Positions 15,646-24,943 are shown, counted from the stretch's first letter. The stretch: DNA of 64,000 bases from Streptomyces marincola (GCF_020410765.1 NZ_CP084541.1:5443501-5507500), one strand, 5' to 3'. Numbers and translations: made by a program. Notes: generated from the letters alone by a model not told the origin.

Positions 15646-16917
15646 ATGACCGTGAGTCCCGCCTGTCTCGCCGATCCGCACGCGCGTTTCCCCGCCGAGC
15701 CGCCGCCCGAGGGGCCGCGGGAGATCGTCGTCCTCGGGTCCACCGGGTCGATCGGCACGCAGGCCATCGACATCGTGCTCCGCAATCCGCACCTCTTCCG
15801 GGTGACGGGCCTGTCCGCCGCCGGGGAACGGCTCGACCGGCTGGCCGGCCAGGCGCACCGCCTCCAGGTGCGGACCGTGGCCATCGCCAGGGAGGACCGG
15901 GCCATCGCCCTGCGCGAGGCGCTGCGGGCGCAGTACGGCGTCGGTCAGCCGCTGCCCGAGATCCTGGCCGGGCCCGACGCGGCCTCGCAGCTCGCCGCGA
16001 GCGAGTGCCACACCGTGCTCAACGGCATCACCGGCTCGATCGGACTCGCCCCCACCCTCGCGGCGCTCTCGGCGGGCCGGGTGCTCGCCCTGGCCAACAA
16101 GGAGTCGCTGATCGTCGGCGGCCCGCTGGTCACCGGCCTGGCCGAACCGGGGCAGATCATTCCCGTGGACTCCGAGCACTCCGCGCTCTACCAGGCGCTG
16201 CTCGGCGGCACCCCGCGCGAGATCGCCCGCCTGATCGTCACCGCGAGCGGCGGGCCGTTCCGCGGGCGGGGCCGGGCCGAGCTGGCCTCGGTCACCCCGC
16301 GCGAGGCGCTCGCGCATCCCACGTGGGACATGGGCCCGATGGTCACGATCAACTCCGCGACCCTGGTCAACAAGGGGCTCGAAGTGATCGAGGCGCACCT
16401 GCTGTTCGGCATCCCGTTCGGGCGGATCGAGGTGGTCGTCCACCCGCAGTCGTACGTGCATTCGATGGTCGAGTTCACGGACGGTTCGACCCTGGCGCAG
16501 ACCGGGCCGCCGGACATGCGCATGCCGATCTCGCTCGGCATCGGCTGGCCGGACCGCGTGGCGGGCGCCGCGCCGCCCTGCGACTGGACCCGGGCGCACA
16601 CGTGGGAGTTCTTCCCGCTGGACACCGATGCCTTTCCCTCGGTGCCGCTCGCCAGGAAGGTCGGTAGCCTCGGGGGTATCGCGCCCGCCGTGTTCAACGC
16701 GGCCAACGAGGAGTGCGTCGAGGCGTTCCTCGCCGGCACGCTGCCGTTCACCGGCATCGTGGACACCGTCGCGCAGGTGGTCGACGAACAGGGCGGTGAC
16801 GGTTCCGGAACCTCCCTGACCCTCGGGGACGTCCTCGAAGCGGAGGCGAGGGCGCGAAGCCGCGCCCGGGAGCTGGCGGGGACGGCCCGCCGGACGACGA
16901 CGGAGGCGACACCATGA
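15646..16917 (+). CDS. dxr: 1-deoxy-D-xylulose 5-phosphate reductoisomerase
   Basis: A 423-aa enzyme of the MEP isoprenoid pathway; it converts DXP to 2-C-methyl-D-erythritol 4-phosphate with NADPH and a divalent metal. Landmarks: the nucleotide-binding loop LGSTGSIGTQAIDI, LALANKESLIVGG, the metal/substrate site PVDSEHSALYQ, ASGGPFRG, and HPTWDMGPMVTINSATLVNKGLE split across residues ~220-245. ATG at 15646 is preceded by GGGGAG and by GACAAT seven bases upstream, which may be a -10 giving a very short leader. The stop overlaps the next gene (ATGA). ispG follows two genes later, so this is a MEP cluster interrupted by a protease, the usual Streptomyces order. Confidence 0.95.
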   Translation: MTVSPACLADPHARFPAEPPPEGPREIVVLGSTGSIGTQAIDIVLRNPHLFRVTGLSAAGERLDRLAGQAHRLQVRTVAIAREDRAIALREALRAQYGVGQPLPEILAGPDAASQLAASECHTVLNGITGSIGLAPTLAALSAGRVLALANKESLIVGGPLVTGLAEPGQIIPVDSEHSALYQALLGGTPREIARLIVTASGGPFRGRGRAELASVTPREALAHPTWDMGPMVTINSATLVNKGLEVIEAHLLFGIPFGRIEVVVHPQSYVHSMVEFTDGSTLAQTGPPDMRMPISLGIGWPDRVAGAAPPCDWTRAHTWEFFPLDTDAFPSVPLARKVGSLGGIAPAVFNAANEECVEAFLAGTLPFTGIVDTVAQVVDEQGGDGSGTSLTLGDVLEAEARARSRARELAGTARRTTTEATP

Positions 16918-18218
16918 CGGCCCTGATGTTCATCCTCGGGATACTCGTCTTCGTCATCGGCCTGCTGTTCTCCATCGCCTGGCACGAACTGGGCCACTTC
17001 TCGACCGCGCGCATGTTCGGCGTCCGGGTGCCGCAGTTCATGGTGGGATTCGGGCCGACCATCTGGTCCAGAAAGCGCAAGGAGACCGAGTTCGGCATCA
17101 AGGCCATCCCGCTCGGCGGCTACATCCGCATGATCGGGATGTTCCCGCCCGGCGACGACGGCAAGCTCAGGAAACGCTCCACCTCGCCGTTCCGGGGCAT
17201 GATCGAGGACGCGCGCGCCGCCGCCTTCGAGGAGTTGCAGCCGGGCGACGAGAAGCGACTGTTCTACACCCGCAAGCCCTGGCAGCGCGTCATCGTGATG
17301 TTCGCCGGGCCCGCGCAAAACCTCATCCTCGCCGTGGTGATCTTCCTCGGCGTGCTCATGGGCTTCGGCATCAACACCCAGACCACCACGGTCGCCACCG
17401 TCTCCGAGTGCGTGATCTCGCAGAGCGAGGAGCCGAGGGACTGCCGGGACACCGACCGGCCCGCCCCCGCGGCCGAGGCCGGGCTGCTGCCCGGGGACGT
17501 CATCGTCGCGTTCGAGGGCGAGCCCATCGAGGAGTGGAGCACTCTCCAGCAGCGCATCCGCGACACCACGGGCGAGGCCACGATCACCGTCGAACGCGAC
17601 GGCGCCACGCTGGACCTGAGGGCCGACCTCATCCAGAACCAGGTCGCCAGGACCGACGGCGACGGCGGCTACGTCGAGGGCGAGTACGTCACGGCCGGCT
17701 TCCTCGGCTTCTCCCCGGCCAGCGGCATCGTCAAGCAGGACTTCCCGCAGGCCGTGGACCGCATGGGCGACATCATGACCACCGGCGTCGAGGCTCTCAT
17801 CGACATCCCGTCGGAGGTGCCGGGGCTGTGGAACGCCGCCCTCGGCAACGCGGAGCGCGAGCAGGACTCCCCGATGGGCGTGGTCGGCGCGGCCCGCGTC
17901 GGCGGGGAGATCTTCACCCTCGACATCCCGGCGAGCCAGCAGGTCGCCACGGCCCTCTTCCTGGTCGCGGGTTTCAACCTTTCGCTGTTCCTGTTCAACA
18001 TGCTGCCCCTGCTCCCGCTCGACGGCGGGCACATCGCCGGGGCCCTGTGGGAGTCCCTGCGCCGCAGGCTCGCCCGCCTCAGGAAACGGCCCGACCCGGG
18101 CCCGTTCGACGTGGCGCAGCTGATGCCCGTCGCCTACGTCGTGGCCGGCGTGTTCATCTGCTTCACCCTGCTGGTGCTGGCCGCCGACATCGTCAGTCCG
18201 GTCCGGCTCACCGGCTGA
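16914..18218 (+). CDS. Site-2 (M50) intramembrane metalloprotease with PDZ domain
   Basis: A 434-aa RseP/Rip1-like zinc protease. The first membrane helix holds HELGH at residues 24-28; a PDZ domain occupies roughly residues 170-260 (AGLLPGDVIVAFEGEPIEEW); the C-terminal LLPLDGGHI gives the third zinc ligand in the last helices. The family cuts anti-sigma factors and other membrane proteins to trigger envelope responses; in actinobacteria a homologue is Rip1. Its start overlaps the dxr stop by four bases, so it is translated with dxr, probably for historical rather than functional reasons. Confidence 0.92.
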   Translation: MTALMFILGILVFVIGLLFSIAWHELGHFSTARMFGVRVPQFMVGFGPTIWSRKRKETEFGIKAIPLGGYIRMIGMFPPGDDGKLRKRSTSPFRGMIEDARAAAFEELQPGDEKRLFYTRKPWQRVIVMFAGPAQNLILAVVIFLGVLMGFGINTQTTTVATVSECVISQSEEPRDCRDTDRPAPAAEAGLLPGDVIVAFEGEPIEEWSTLQQRIRDTTGEATITVERDGATLDLRADLIQNQVARTDGDGGYVEGEYVTAGFLGFSPASGIVKQDFPQAVDRMGDIMTTGVEALIDIPSEVPGLWNAALGNAEREQDSPMGVVGAARVGGEIFTLDIPASQQVATALFLVAGFNLSLFLFNMLPLLPLDGGHIAGALWESLRRRLARLRKRPDPGPFDVAQLMPVAYVVAGVFICFTLLVLAADIVSPVRLTG

Positions 18219-18278
18219 TGTGCCCTAAGCTCGACTCCTGGAGCCCGCCCGTCCACACCGTAGGGTTGCACTGATCCA

Positions 18279-19433
18279 ATGACAGCCATTTCGCTGGGAA
18301 TCCCGTCCGTGCCGGCCAAGCTGGCCGACCGCCGCGTGAGCCGCAAGATCCAGGTCGGTTCCGTTGCCGTAGGCGGTGACGCCCCGGTCTCCGTGCAGTC
18401 CATGACGACGACGCGCACCTCCGACATCGGCGCCACCCTTCAGCAGATCGCCGAGCTGACCGCCTCCGGCTGCCAGATCGTCCGGGTCGCCGTGCCGACG
18501 CAGGACGACGCGGACGCCCTGCCCGTCATCGCGCGGAAGTCCGGCATTCCGGTCATCGCGGACATCCACTTCCAGCCCAAGTACGTCTTCGCCGCGATCG
18601 ACGCCGGCTGCGCCGCCGTGCGCGTCAACCCGGGGAACATCAAGAAGTTCGACGACAAGGTCGCCGAGATCGCCAGGGTCGCCGGTGAGGCCGGGACCCC
18701 GATCCGGATCGGCGTCAACGCGGGCTCGCTCGACCCCCGCCTGCTGGCCAAGTACGGCCGGGCCACCCCCGAGGCGCTGGTGGAGTCCGCGCTGTGGGAG
18801 TGCTCGCTGTTCGAGGAGCACGGCTTCCGCGACATCAAGATCTCCGTCAAGCACAACGACCCGGTGATCATGGTGAACGCCTACCGGCAGCTCGCCGCCC
18901 GCTGCGACTACCCGCTGCACCTCGGCGTCACCGAGGCGGGGCCCGCGTTCCAGGGCACCATCAAGTCCGCCGTCGCCTTCGGCGCCCTCCTCAGCGAGGG
19001 CATCGGGGACACGATCCGCGTCTCGCTGTCGGCCCCGCCCGTCGAGGAGGTCAAGGTCGGCACGCAGATCCTCGAATCCCTCGGACTGCGGCAGCGCGGC
19101 CTCGAAATCGTCTCCTGCCCCTCCTGCGGCCGGGCCCAGGTCGACGTCTACAAGCTCGCGGAAGAGGTCACCGAGGGCCTCACCGGCATGGACGTGCCGC
19201 TGCGCGTCGCCGTCATGGGCTGCGTCGTCAACGGTCCCGGCGAGGCCCGCGAGGCCGACCTCGGCGTCGCCTCGGGCAACGGCAAGGGACAGATCTTCGT
19301 CAAGGGCGAGGTCGTCCGCACCGTTCCCGAGTCCAAGATCGTCGAGACGCTCATCGACGAGGCCATGAAGATCGCCGAGCAGATGGAGAAGGACGGCGTC
19401 CACTCCGGCGCCCCCGAGGTCACGGTGTCCTGA
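18279..19433 (+). CDS. ispG: 4-hydroxy-3-methylbut-2-enyl diphosphate synthase
   Basis: A 384-aa [4Fe-4S] enzyme of the MEP pathway, making HMBPP from MEcPP. The cluster ligands are visible at Cys280 and Cys283 (CPSCGR) and Cys315 (GCVVNGPGEA), with Glu322 as fourth ligand. The N-terminal TIM barrel starts with VSRKIQVGSVAVGG and contains VADIHFQPKY-like and NPGNIKKFDDK segments. A TAGGGT box at 18261-18266 lies 12 bases before the ATG, so the gene probably has its own promoter and a leader of only a few bases. No strong Shine-Dalgarno is present. Confidence 0.95.
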   Translation: MTAISLGIPSVPAKLADRRVSRKIQVGSVAVGGDAPVSVQSMTTTRTSDIGATLQQIAELTASGCQIVRVAVPTQDDADALPVIARKSGIPVIADIHFQPKYVFAAIDAGCAAVRVNPGNIKKFDDKVAEIARVAGEAGTPIRIGVNAGSLDPRLLAKYGRATPEALVESALWECSLFEEHGFRDIKISVKHNDPVIMVNAYRQLAARCDYPLHLGVTEAGPAFQGTIKSAVAFGALLSEGIGDTIRVSLSAPPVEEVKVGTQILESLGLRQRGLEIVSCPSCGRAQVDVYKLAEEVTEGLTGMDVPLRVAVMGCVVNGPGEAREADLGVASGNGKGQIFVKGEVVRTVPESKIVETLIDEAMKIAEQMEKDGVHSGAPEVTVS

Positions 19434-19554
19434 TCCGGGCGATGCCCGCTGCCCGGGTACGGTCCACCGCGCCGCGTGGGCCGTGCCCGGGGTAGGGTGC
19501 GGTCCACCGCCACGTCCGCCGAGCCACGTCCCCCGATCACAAGGCCGCCTGCCC

Positions 19555-20403
19555 GTGCTCACCACGCCAACCGTTCGCGTCCTGCGCCCCTCCGCGCTCG
19601 GCGACGCCCTCGCCGTACTCAACGAGGACCCGGTGGCCAACGCCTTCGTGACCGCGCGCGTACTCGAATCCGGTCTCGAACACCCGTACCTCGGCGGCGA
19701 CATGTGGGGCTACTACCGCGGCGGGCGGCTGGCCTCGCTGTGCTACGCCGGGGCCAACCTCGTGCCCGTCCGCGCCGACGCCGCGGCCGTCGACGCGTTC
19801 GCGGAACGCGCCCTGCGCCAGGGCCGCCGCTGCTCCTCGCTCGTCGGCCCCGCCGGCGCGACCGCGCGGCTGTGGACCCGCCTCGAACCCCACTGGGGCC
19901 CGGCGAGGGAGCTGCGCCCGCGCCAGCCCCTGCTGGCCACGCGCGCGACGCCCGCCGGCATCGCCCCCGACCCCCTCGTGCGGCGCGTGCGCAAGGACGA
20001 GATGGACCTGGTGTTCCCGGCCGCGGTCGCCATGTTCACCGAAGAGGTCGGCATCTCCCCGCTCAGCGCCGAGGACGGCGGCCTCGCCTACCAGTCCCGC
20101 GTGGCAGAAACGGTGGGCACCGGCCGCTGCTTCGCCCGGATCGAGGACGGCCGCGTCGTCTTCAAGGCGGAGATCGGCGCCGTCACCCCCGATGTGTGCC
20201 AGCTCCAGGGCGTCTGGACCGCTCCCGACCGCCGCGGCAGGGGACTGGCCACCGCCGGGCTCGCCACCGTCATCGCCCACGCCCTCGCCGAGACCTCGCC
20301 GGTCGTGAGCCTGTACGTCAACGACTTCAACGCGCCCGCCCTCGCCGTGTACCGCCGCCTCGGCTTCACCCGGTCGGGGACGCTGATGAGCGTGCTGTTC
20401 TGA
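19555..20403 (+). CDS. GNAT family N-acetyltransferase with DUF4081 domain
   Basis: A 282-aa two-domain protein: an N-terminal DUF4081-like acetyltransferase-fold half (VANAFVTARVL, MWGYYRGGRLASLCY) and a C-terminal GNAT half with the acetyl-CoA motif QGVWTAPDRRGRGLATAGLATV and the family ending LYVNDFNAPALAVYRRLGF. Substrate unknown; this gene sits next to ispG in Streptomyces genomes as I know them. GTG at 19555 is chosen because the conserved TVRVLRPS begins right after it and AAGG lies upstream; a start 72 bases earlier would add an unlikely Pro-rich leader. Confidence 0.82.
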   Translation: MLTTPTVRVLRPSALGDALAVLNEDPVANAFVTARVLESGLEHPYLGGDMWGYYRGGRLASLCYAGANLVPVRADAAAVDAFAERALRQGRRCSSLVGPAGATARLWTRLEPHWGPARELRPRQPLLATRATPAGIAPDPLVRRVRKDEMDLVFPAAVAMFTEEVGISPLSAEDGGLAYQSRVAETVGTGRCFARIEDGRVVFKAEIGAVTPDVCQLQGVWTAPDRRGRGLATAGLATVIAHALAETSPVVSLYVNDFNAPALAVYRRLGFTRSGTLMSVLF

Positions 20404-20484
20404 ACGCGGCGCCGCGCCCGCGCCCGCCGGACCATCCGCGGCCCAGGACGCGACGGGACGGCCCGGGCGCGTTAGCCTCCCCGC

Positions 20485-21048
20485 ATGACAGCATCCGCCG
20501 CCGGGGACCCGGCCGCCGGCCCCGTCGCCATCGCGCCCCTCGACCTCGCGGCCAGAGTCGACGACGCCCTCGCCGTCCAGGCCCGGGCCTTCGGGCTCGG
20601 CGCGGAGGAGATCGGGGTGCGCCGGCACATCGTTCTGCGCCACATCGCGAGCCCCGGCGCGCGCGCCCTGGGCGCGACCGACGCGCGCGGCAGGCTCGTG
20701 GGCTTCGTCTACGGCATGCCCAACGACCGCGCGCAGTGGTGGTCGGGCGTCGTCGAGCCCTACCTGCGCAGGGCCGGGAACGACGCGTGGCTCGACGAGT
20801 CGTTCACCATCACGGAACTGCACGTCCTGCCCGCCTACCAGCAGCGCGGCATAGGCCGCGCGCTCATCACCTCCCTCACCGACACGGCCGCGGAACCCCG
20901 CTCGATCCTCTCGGCCATCGACACCGAGAGCCCCGCCCGCGCCCTGTACCGCAAGCTCGGCTACACCGACCTCGCGCGCCGCGTCATGTTCCCCTCCGCG
21001 TCGAGCCCCTACGCCGTCATGGGCGCCCCGCTACCGCTGCGCAGGTGA
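20485..21048 (+). CDS. GNAT family N-acetyltransferase
   Basis: A 187-aa acetyltransferase. The acetyl-CoA loop is VLPAYQQRGIGRALI and the C-terminal helix-strand is ARALYRKLGYTDL. The first ~40 residues form the variable acceptor side. Substrate cannot be inferred. The ATG follows a TAGCCT box by six bases with no ribosome-binding site, so the transcript is probably leaderless. Confidence 0.85.
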   Translation: MTASAAGDPAAGPVAIAPLDLAARVDDALAVQARAFGLGAEEIGVRRHIVLRHIASPGARALGATDARGRLVGFVYGMPNDRAQWWSGVVEPYLRRAGNDAWLDESFTITELHVLPAYQQRGIGRALITSLTDTAAEPRSILSAIDTESPARALYRKLGYTDLARRVMFPSASSPYAVMGAPLPLRR

Positions 21049-21102
21049 CGCGTGAGCCACCCGTTTGGCGCCCGGTGCCCCGGCGGGGTTAGGCTCCCGC
21101 CC

Positions 21103-22812
21103 ATGGCAGCCCGAGTCCAGTACCTGTCCGCCTCCCTGCTCAAGACGCTGCGCGAGGCCCCCGCCGATGCCGAGACCCTCAACCACCGGTTGCTGGTCCG
21201 CGCCGGCTACGTGCGGCGTTCGGCCGCCGGCCTCTGGAGCTGGCTGCCACTGGGCAAACGGGTGCTGGACAACGTGGCCCGCGTCGTCCGCGAGGAGATG
21301 GACGCCATCGGCGCGCAGGAGGTCCTGCTGCCCGCGCTGCTCCCCCGGGAGCCCTACGAGGTCTCCGGCCGCTACGAGGAGTACGGCGACCTGCTGTTCC
21401 GGCTCCGGGACCGCAAGGGCGGCGACTACCTCCTCGGGCCCACGCACGAGGAGATCTTCACCCAGCTGGTGAAGGACCAGGCCACCTCGTACAAGGACCT
21501 GCCGGTCATCCTGTACCAGATCCAGACCAAGTACCGGGACGAGGCCAGGCCCAGGTCGGGCATCCTGCGGGGCCGCGAGTTCCAGATGAAGGACTCCTAC
21601 TCCTTCGACACCGACGACGAGGGCCTGGCCACCGCCTACCGGCTGCACCGCGAGGCGTACATCCGGATCTTCGCCCGGCTCGGCCTCGACTACCGGATCG
21701 TCTCGGCCGTTTCCGGCGCGATGGGCGGCTCGGCGTCCGAGGAGTTCCTGGCCCCCGCCGCCGCGGGCGAGGACACGTTCGCCTCCTGCGCCGCCTGCGG
21801 CTACGCGGCCAACACCGAGGCCGTCACGGTCACCGTGCCCCCCGCCGACCCCGCGGCCCACCCGCCCCTCGAAGAGCTCGACACCCCGGACACCCCCACG
21901 ATCGAGACGCTCGCCGCCCACGTCGGCGCGCCCGCCTCGGCCACGTTGAAGAACCTGCTGGTGAAGGTCGACGGCGAGATCACGGCCGTCGGCGTGCCCG
22001 GCGACCGCGAGGTGGACCTCGGCAAGCTCGCCGAGCACCTCGCGCCCGCCGTCGTCGAGGTCGTCACCGCCGAGGACTTCGCCACCCGCCCCGACCTCGT
22101 CCGCGGCTACGTCGGCCCGCAGGGCATGGCGGGCAAGGCGTTCCCCTACATCGCGGACCCGCGGGTCGCGCCCGGCACGGCGTGGATCACCGGCGCCAAC
22201 CGGCCCGACACCCACGCGCGCAACGTGGTGTGCGGCCGGGACTTCGAGGTCGACCGCTACCTCGATGTGGTGGTCGTGGAGCCGGGCGACCCCTGCCCGT
22301 CCTGCGGCGCGGGGCTCAGCCTCGAACGCGGCATCGAGATCGGTCACATCTTCCAGCTCGGCCGCAAGTACACCGACGCCTTCGCCCTCGACGTCCTCGG
22401 CCGCGAGGGCAAGCCCGTCCGCGTCACCATGGGCTCCTACGGCATCGGCGTCTCCCGCGCCGTCGCCGCTCTCGCCGAGCAGACCGCCGACGACCGCGGC
22501 CTGTGCTGGCCCAAGGAGATCGCGCCCGCCGACGTGCACGTCGTGGCCGCGGGCAAGGCCGTGCAGACGGAGCTGGCGCGGGATGTCGCGGAGCGGCTGG
22601 GCGCGGCGGGCCTGCGGGTCCTCGTCGACGACAGGGCCGGCCTCTCGCCCGGCGTGAAGTTCGCCGACGCGGAGCTGATCGGCGTGCCCACCATCCTCAT
22701 CGTGGGGCGCGCCGCGCCCGACGGCCGCGTCGAGCTGAAGGACCGGCGCACCGGCGAGCGCGAGGAGCTGCCCGTCGACGAGGCGATCGAACGCCTCACC
22801 GCCGCCGGCTGA
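21103..22812 (+). CDS. proS: Prolyl-tRNA synthetase (bacterial type with editing domain)
   Basis: A 569-aa class II synthetase charging tRNA-Pro. Motif 2 is visible in YRDEARPRSGILRGREFQMKD, motif 3 in MGSYGIGVSRAVAAL, and the YbaK-like editing insertion lies between (about residues 230-385: TLKNLLVKVDG, VGVPGDREVDL), which clears mischarged Ala-tRNA. The C-terminal anticodon-binding domain has VLVDDRAGLSPGVKFADAEL. ATG at 21103 follows TAGGCT by seven bases with no Shine-Dalgarno, suggesting a leaderless message; an upstream in-frame GTG at 21052 lacks support. Confidence 0.95.
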   Translation: MAARVQYLSASLLKTLREAPADAETLNHRLLVRAGYVRRSAAGLWSWLPLGKRVLDNVARVVREEMDAIGAQEVLLPALLPREPYEVSGRYEEYGDLLFRLRDRKGGDYLLGPTHEEIFTQLVKDQATSYKDLPVILYQIQTKYRDEARPRSGILRGREFQMKDSYSFDTDDEGLATAYRLHREAYIRIFARLGLDYRIVSAVSGAMGGSASEEFLAPAAAGEDTFASCAACGYAANTEAVTVTVPPADPAAHPPLEELDTPDTPTIETLAAHVGAPASATLKNLLVKVDGEITAVGVPGDREVDLGKLAEHLAPAVVEVVTAEDFATRPDLVRGYVGPQGMAGKAFPYIADPRVAPGTAWITGANRPDTHARNVVCGRDFEVDRYLDVVVVEPGDPCPSCGAGLSLERGIEIGHIFQLGRKYTDAFALDVLGREGKPVRVTMGSYGIGVSRAVAALAEQTADDRGLCWPKEIAPADVHVVAAGKAVQTELARDVAERLGAAGLRVLVDDRAGLSPGVKFADAELIGVPTILIVGRAAPDGRVELKDRRTGEREELPVDEAIERLTAAG

Positions 22813-22822
22813 CCCCCGCCGT

Positions 22823-22854
22823 CCCCGGGGCCGCCCGCGCGAGCGGCCCCGGGG
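22823..22854. terminator. Bidirectional hairpin between proS and the kinase-fold gene
   Basis: Perfect 12-bp GC stem (22823-22834 with 22843-22854) and eight-base loop, directly after proS and before the end of the convergent operon. Confidence 0.75.
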
Positions 22855-22872
22855 GCTGGGCGAGATCCGGCG

Positions 22873-23784
22873 CTACAGCCAGGTCGCGAATTCGAGCAGC
22901 ATCTCGCCCTCCGCGCGGCGGCCCGCCGCCAGGTGGCCCACGCCCGACTCCACCGCCCGGTACAGCGCCCAGCCGCGCAGCCGCTCCGCGTCGACCTCGA
23001 CCGCGTCCGCCAGCCGCGTCACCCGGCGCCGCGTCACGGCGGGCGCGCCGGGCGACGCGGCCAGGTCGTGCAGCCGGTCGCGCACCAGCCTGGCCAGGTC
23101 CCAGGCGCGTTCGCCCACCACGGGCTCGGGCCCGGCCGCCAGCCACGGCGCCCGCCCGGAGTCCGAGGCCAGCACCGCGCCCTGCCGGAAGTCGCCGTGC
23201 AGCAGCAGCTGTTCTGGGGCGTCCGCCATCAGCGACTCGCGCAGGCGCAGGGCCTCGGCCACCAGCGGCCCGGCCTCCCCGTCCGCTGCGGCGAGCAGCG
23301 CGGGCTCCGACCGCGCCGTCCGGAGCGCCACCGTGGGGAACGGGTGCTCCGCGCCCGGGTCGATCCACAGCCGCCGCACCGCCGACACCGCCTCAAGCAT
23401 CGCCTTCGCCTCCGGCAGGGCGCGCAGCGACGTCTCCCCGCGCAGGCGCTCCAGCAGCAGCGCGCCCTCGTCGGGCGCGCCGCGCAGCACGCGGACCGCG
23501 CCGTGGCCGTCCCAGCGCCGCAGCGCGGCCTCTTCGAGAGCCGCGGGCGCGCCGGGCGCGCACAGCTTCAGCGCCGCGCGCTCCCCGTCCGCGCGCCGCA
23601 CCAGCACGGTCATGCTGCTGCGCCCGCCCGGCTCCGCGACCCGCTCGGCGGTCAGCTCCCAGCGGTCGAGCAGCCGTTCCACGAGGGCGGGCAGCTCAGC
23701 CAGCCAGTCAGCCGCCCCGGCCCCCTGGGCCCGGGCGAGCCGCCGGGGCGGACAGGGGGTGACGGCCGCCGCCATCGCGCTCAC
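22873..23784 (-). CDS. Aminoglycoside-phosphotransferase-fold protein lacking metal ligands
   Basis: A 303-aa protein of the APH(6)/StrB-like kinase fold. The N-lobe has MTVLVRRADGERAALKLCAPG (conserved Lys) and the C-lobe has LLHGDFRQGAVL and WLAAGPEPVVGERAWDLARL. In active relatives these read HGD..xxNVL and WLAIDPxPxVGE..DLA: the catalytic Asp is kept, but the metal-binding Asn is Ala and the second metal Asp is Gly. It may be a pseudokinase or bind a nucleotide differently. GTG at 23784 overlaps the stop of the ferritin-like gene (GTGA), so it belongs to that operon. Antibiotic resistance is not supported. Confidence 0.72.
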   Translation of the reverse strand: MSAMAAAVTPCPPRRLARAQGAGAADWLAELPALVERLLDRWELTAERVAEPGGRSSMTVLVRRADGERAALKLCAPGAPAALEEAALRRWDGHGAVRVLRGAPDEGALLLERLRGETSLRALPEAKAMLEAVSAVRRLWIDPGAEHPFPTVALRTARSEPALLAAADGEAGPLVAEALRLRESLMADAPEQLLLHGDFRQGAVLASDSGRAPWLAAGPEPVVGERAWDLARLVRDRLHDLAASPGAPAVTRRRVTRLADAVEVDAERLRGWALYRAVESGVGHLAAGRRAEGEMLLEFATWL

Positions 23785-24221
23785 CGCCTCTCGTCCGCGT
23801 ACTCGGCAAGACCGGGGAACGGCTCCCCGTGCCCGCGCCAGCGCGCCGCGCGCACCGCCGTCTCGCGCAGGGCCGCCGCGGCGGCGCCGCGCGCCTCTCC
23901 CGACGTGGCGAGCACGAGGTCCGCGTAGCAGCCGGCCAGGCGCGTCTCCAGCTCGACCGCCAGTTCCACCGCGCCGGCGCTGTCGGTGACCTCGAAGGGC
24001 AGGGCGTAGCCCGCGGCGGCGGCCACCGGCTCCCCACCGAGGTCGCGAACGGCCCGGTGCAGCTGGTCCCGGCGCGAACGGTGCGCGGTGTGCGCCTCGC
24101 GGGCCTCGGCGCCGCGCTCCTCCCCGATCCGGCCGCCGACCACGCCGTAGCCGTAGACCGCGGCGTGCTCGGCGGCGAGCGCGGCCTGAGTGGCCTCAAG
24201 GCGCCTGGTGTCCTCGCTCAT
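23781..24221 (-). CDS. Ferritin-like domain protein (DUF4439 type)
   Basis: A 146-aa four-helix protein. The first helix is LAAEHAAVYGYGVVGGRIG and later helices contain AHRSRRDQLHRAV, VELAVELETRLAGCYADLV and ALRETAVRAARWRGH, with Glu/His placed as in the DUF4439 ferritin-like family of actinobacteria. Iron binding is inferred from the fold only. It is coupled at both ends: its start overlaps the stop of the lipoprotein gene (ATGA), and its stop overlaps the start of the kinase-fold gene. Confidence 0.78.
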   Translation of the reverse strand: MSEDTRRLEATQAALAAEHAAVYGYGVVGGRIGEERGAEAREAHTAHRSRRDQLHRAVRDLGGEPVAAAAGYALPFEVTDSAGAVELAVELETRLAGCYADLVLATSGEARGAAAAALRETAVRAARWRGHGEPFPGLAEYADERR

Positions 24222-24748
24222 GCGCGGACCTCGCCGAGCAGGTGGGCCTGGGCCGCGCCCGCGGCGGCCAGCGCCGCCAGCAGCCTGGCGAGTTCCGGCG
24301 GGGCGTCGGCCAGGGTGCGCAGCCGTTCCTCAGCGGCCTGCCGCTCCGCCGCGGCCAGCGCGGAGACCGCGCCCGCCGGTTCGCCGGGCACCCGCGGCAC
24401 GTCGCCCTCGGGGCCGGCGCCCACGCCGTCGTCCGGGGCCGCCGAGGCGGCGTCCGCCTCGGTGAGCGCGCGCAGGTGGGCCGTGACGATGTCGCGGAAG
24501 GGGGCGAGCGGCCCGGCGAGGGCCGGGTGGGCGGCGGACGTCGCGTCGTAGCGCGCCAGGAGGGCGCTGCTGGCGCGCGCGGCGCGGCGGCGCAGGCCCG
24601 CGGCGGCCCCCGGGCCCGCGGCCCGCCCGCCGGCCCCGGCACCGCCGGACGACGTGCACCCGGTGAGGGCACCGGTCAGGAGGCAGCTCGCGAGCAGGGC
24701 GCGCCGGGGCACGCCGGTGGAGATGCCGAAGGACACGCCAGTGGACAT
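24218..24748 (-). CDS. Lipoprotein, first gene of the ferritin-like operon
   Basis: A 176-aa predicted lipoprotein with lipobox LTGCTS at about residue 30 and an Ala/Arg-rich helical mature part. A twin arginine (PRRALLASCLL) precedes the hydrophobic core, so Tat export is possible. ATG at 24748 has GGGGAAG before it. It probably folds as a helical bundle related to the following ferritin-like protein (ARYDATSAAHP, LAPFRDIVTAHLRAL). Function unknown; the coupled three-gene operon suggests a cell-surface plus cytoplasmic pair. Confidence 0.7.
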   Translation of the reverse strand: MSTGVSFGISTGVPRRALLASCLLTGALTGCTSSGGAGAGGRAAGPGAAAGLRRRAARASSALLARYDATSAAHPALAGPLAPFRDIVTAHLRALTEADAASAAPDDGVGAGPEGDVPRVPGEPAGAVSALAAAERQAAEERLRTLADAPPELARLLAALAAAGAAQAHLLGEVRA

Positions 24749-24943
24749 GGCTTCCCCGACTCGTGGAGTGGACCGTAGGGCAGGCGGCGGCTCTCCTCGA
24801 CGGCCGCACGCCCGGGGCGCGCGGGCCGGAGAGATCACCGCCCCGTGAGCGTACCTGTGCGCGGGGTCCATCCCGGCCCCGGCCCACCTCCCGGCGTGCC
24901 AGGTCCCGCGGGCCGGTCGGTCGGCGTACCGTGCCCGAGGCGC

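Noticed and set aside
13073..15649. An 858-codon plus-strand frame opposite the 692-aa gene
   Set aside because: Antisense shadow with no ribosome site and no family pattern; the minus-strand frame has coupled starts and stops.
22873..23784. Aminoglycoside resistance gene
   Set aside because: Kinase fold only; two metal-binding residues are missing and the context is a conserved chromosomal operon.
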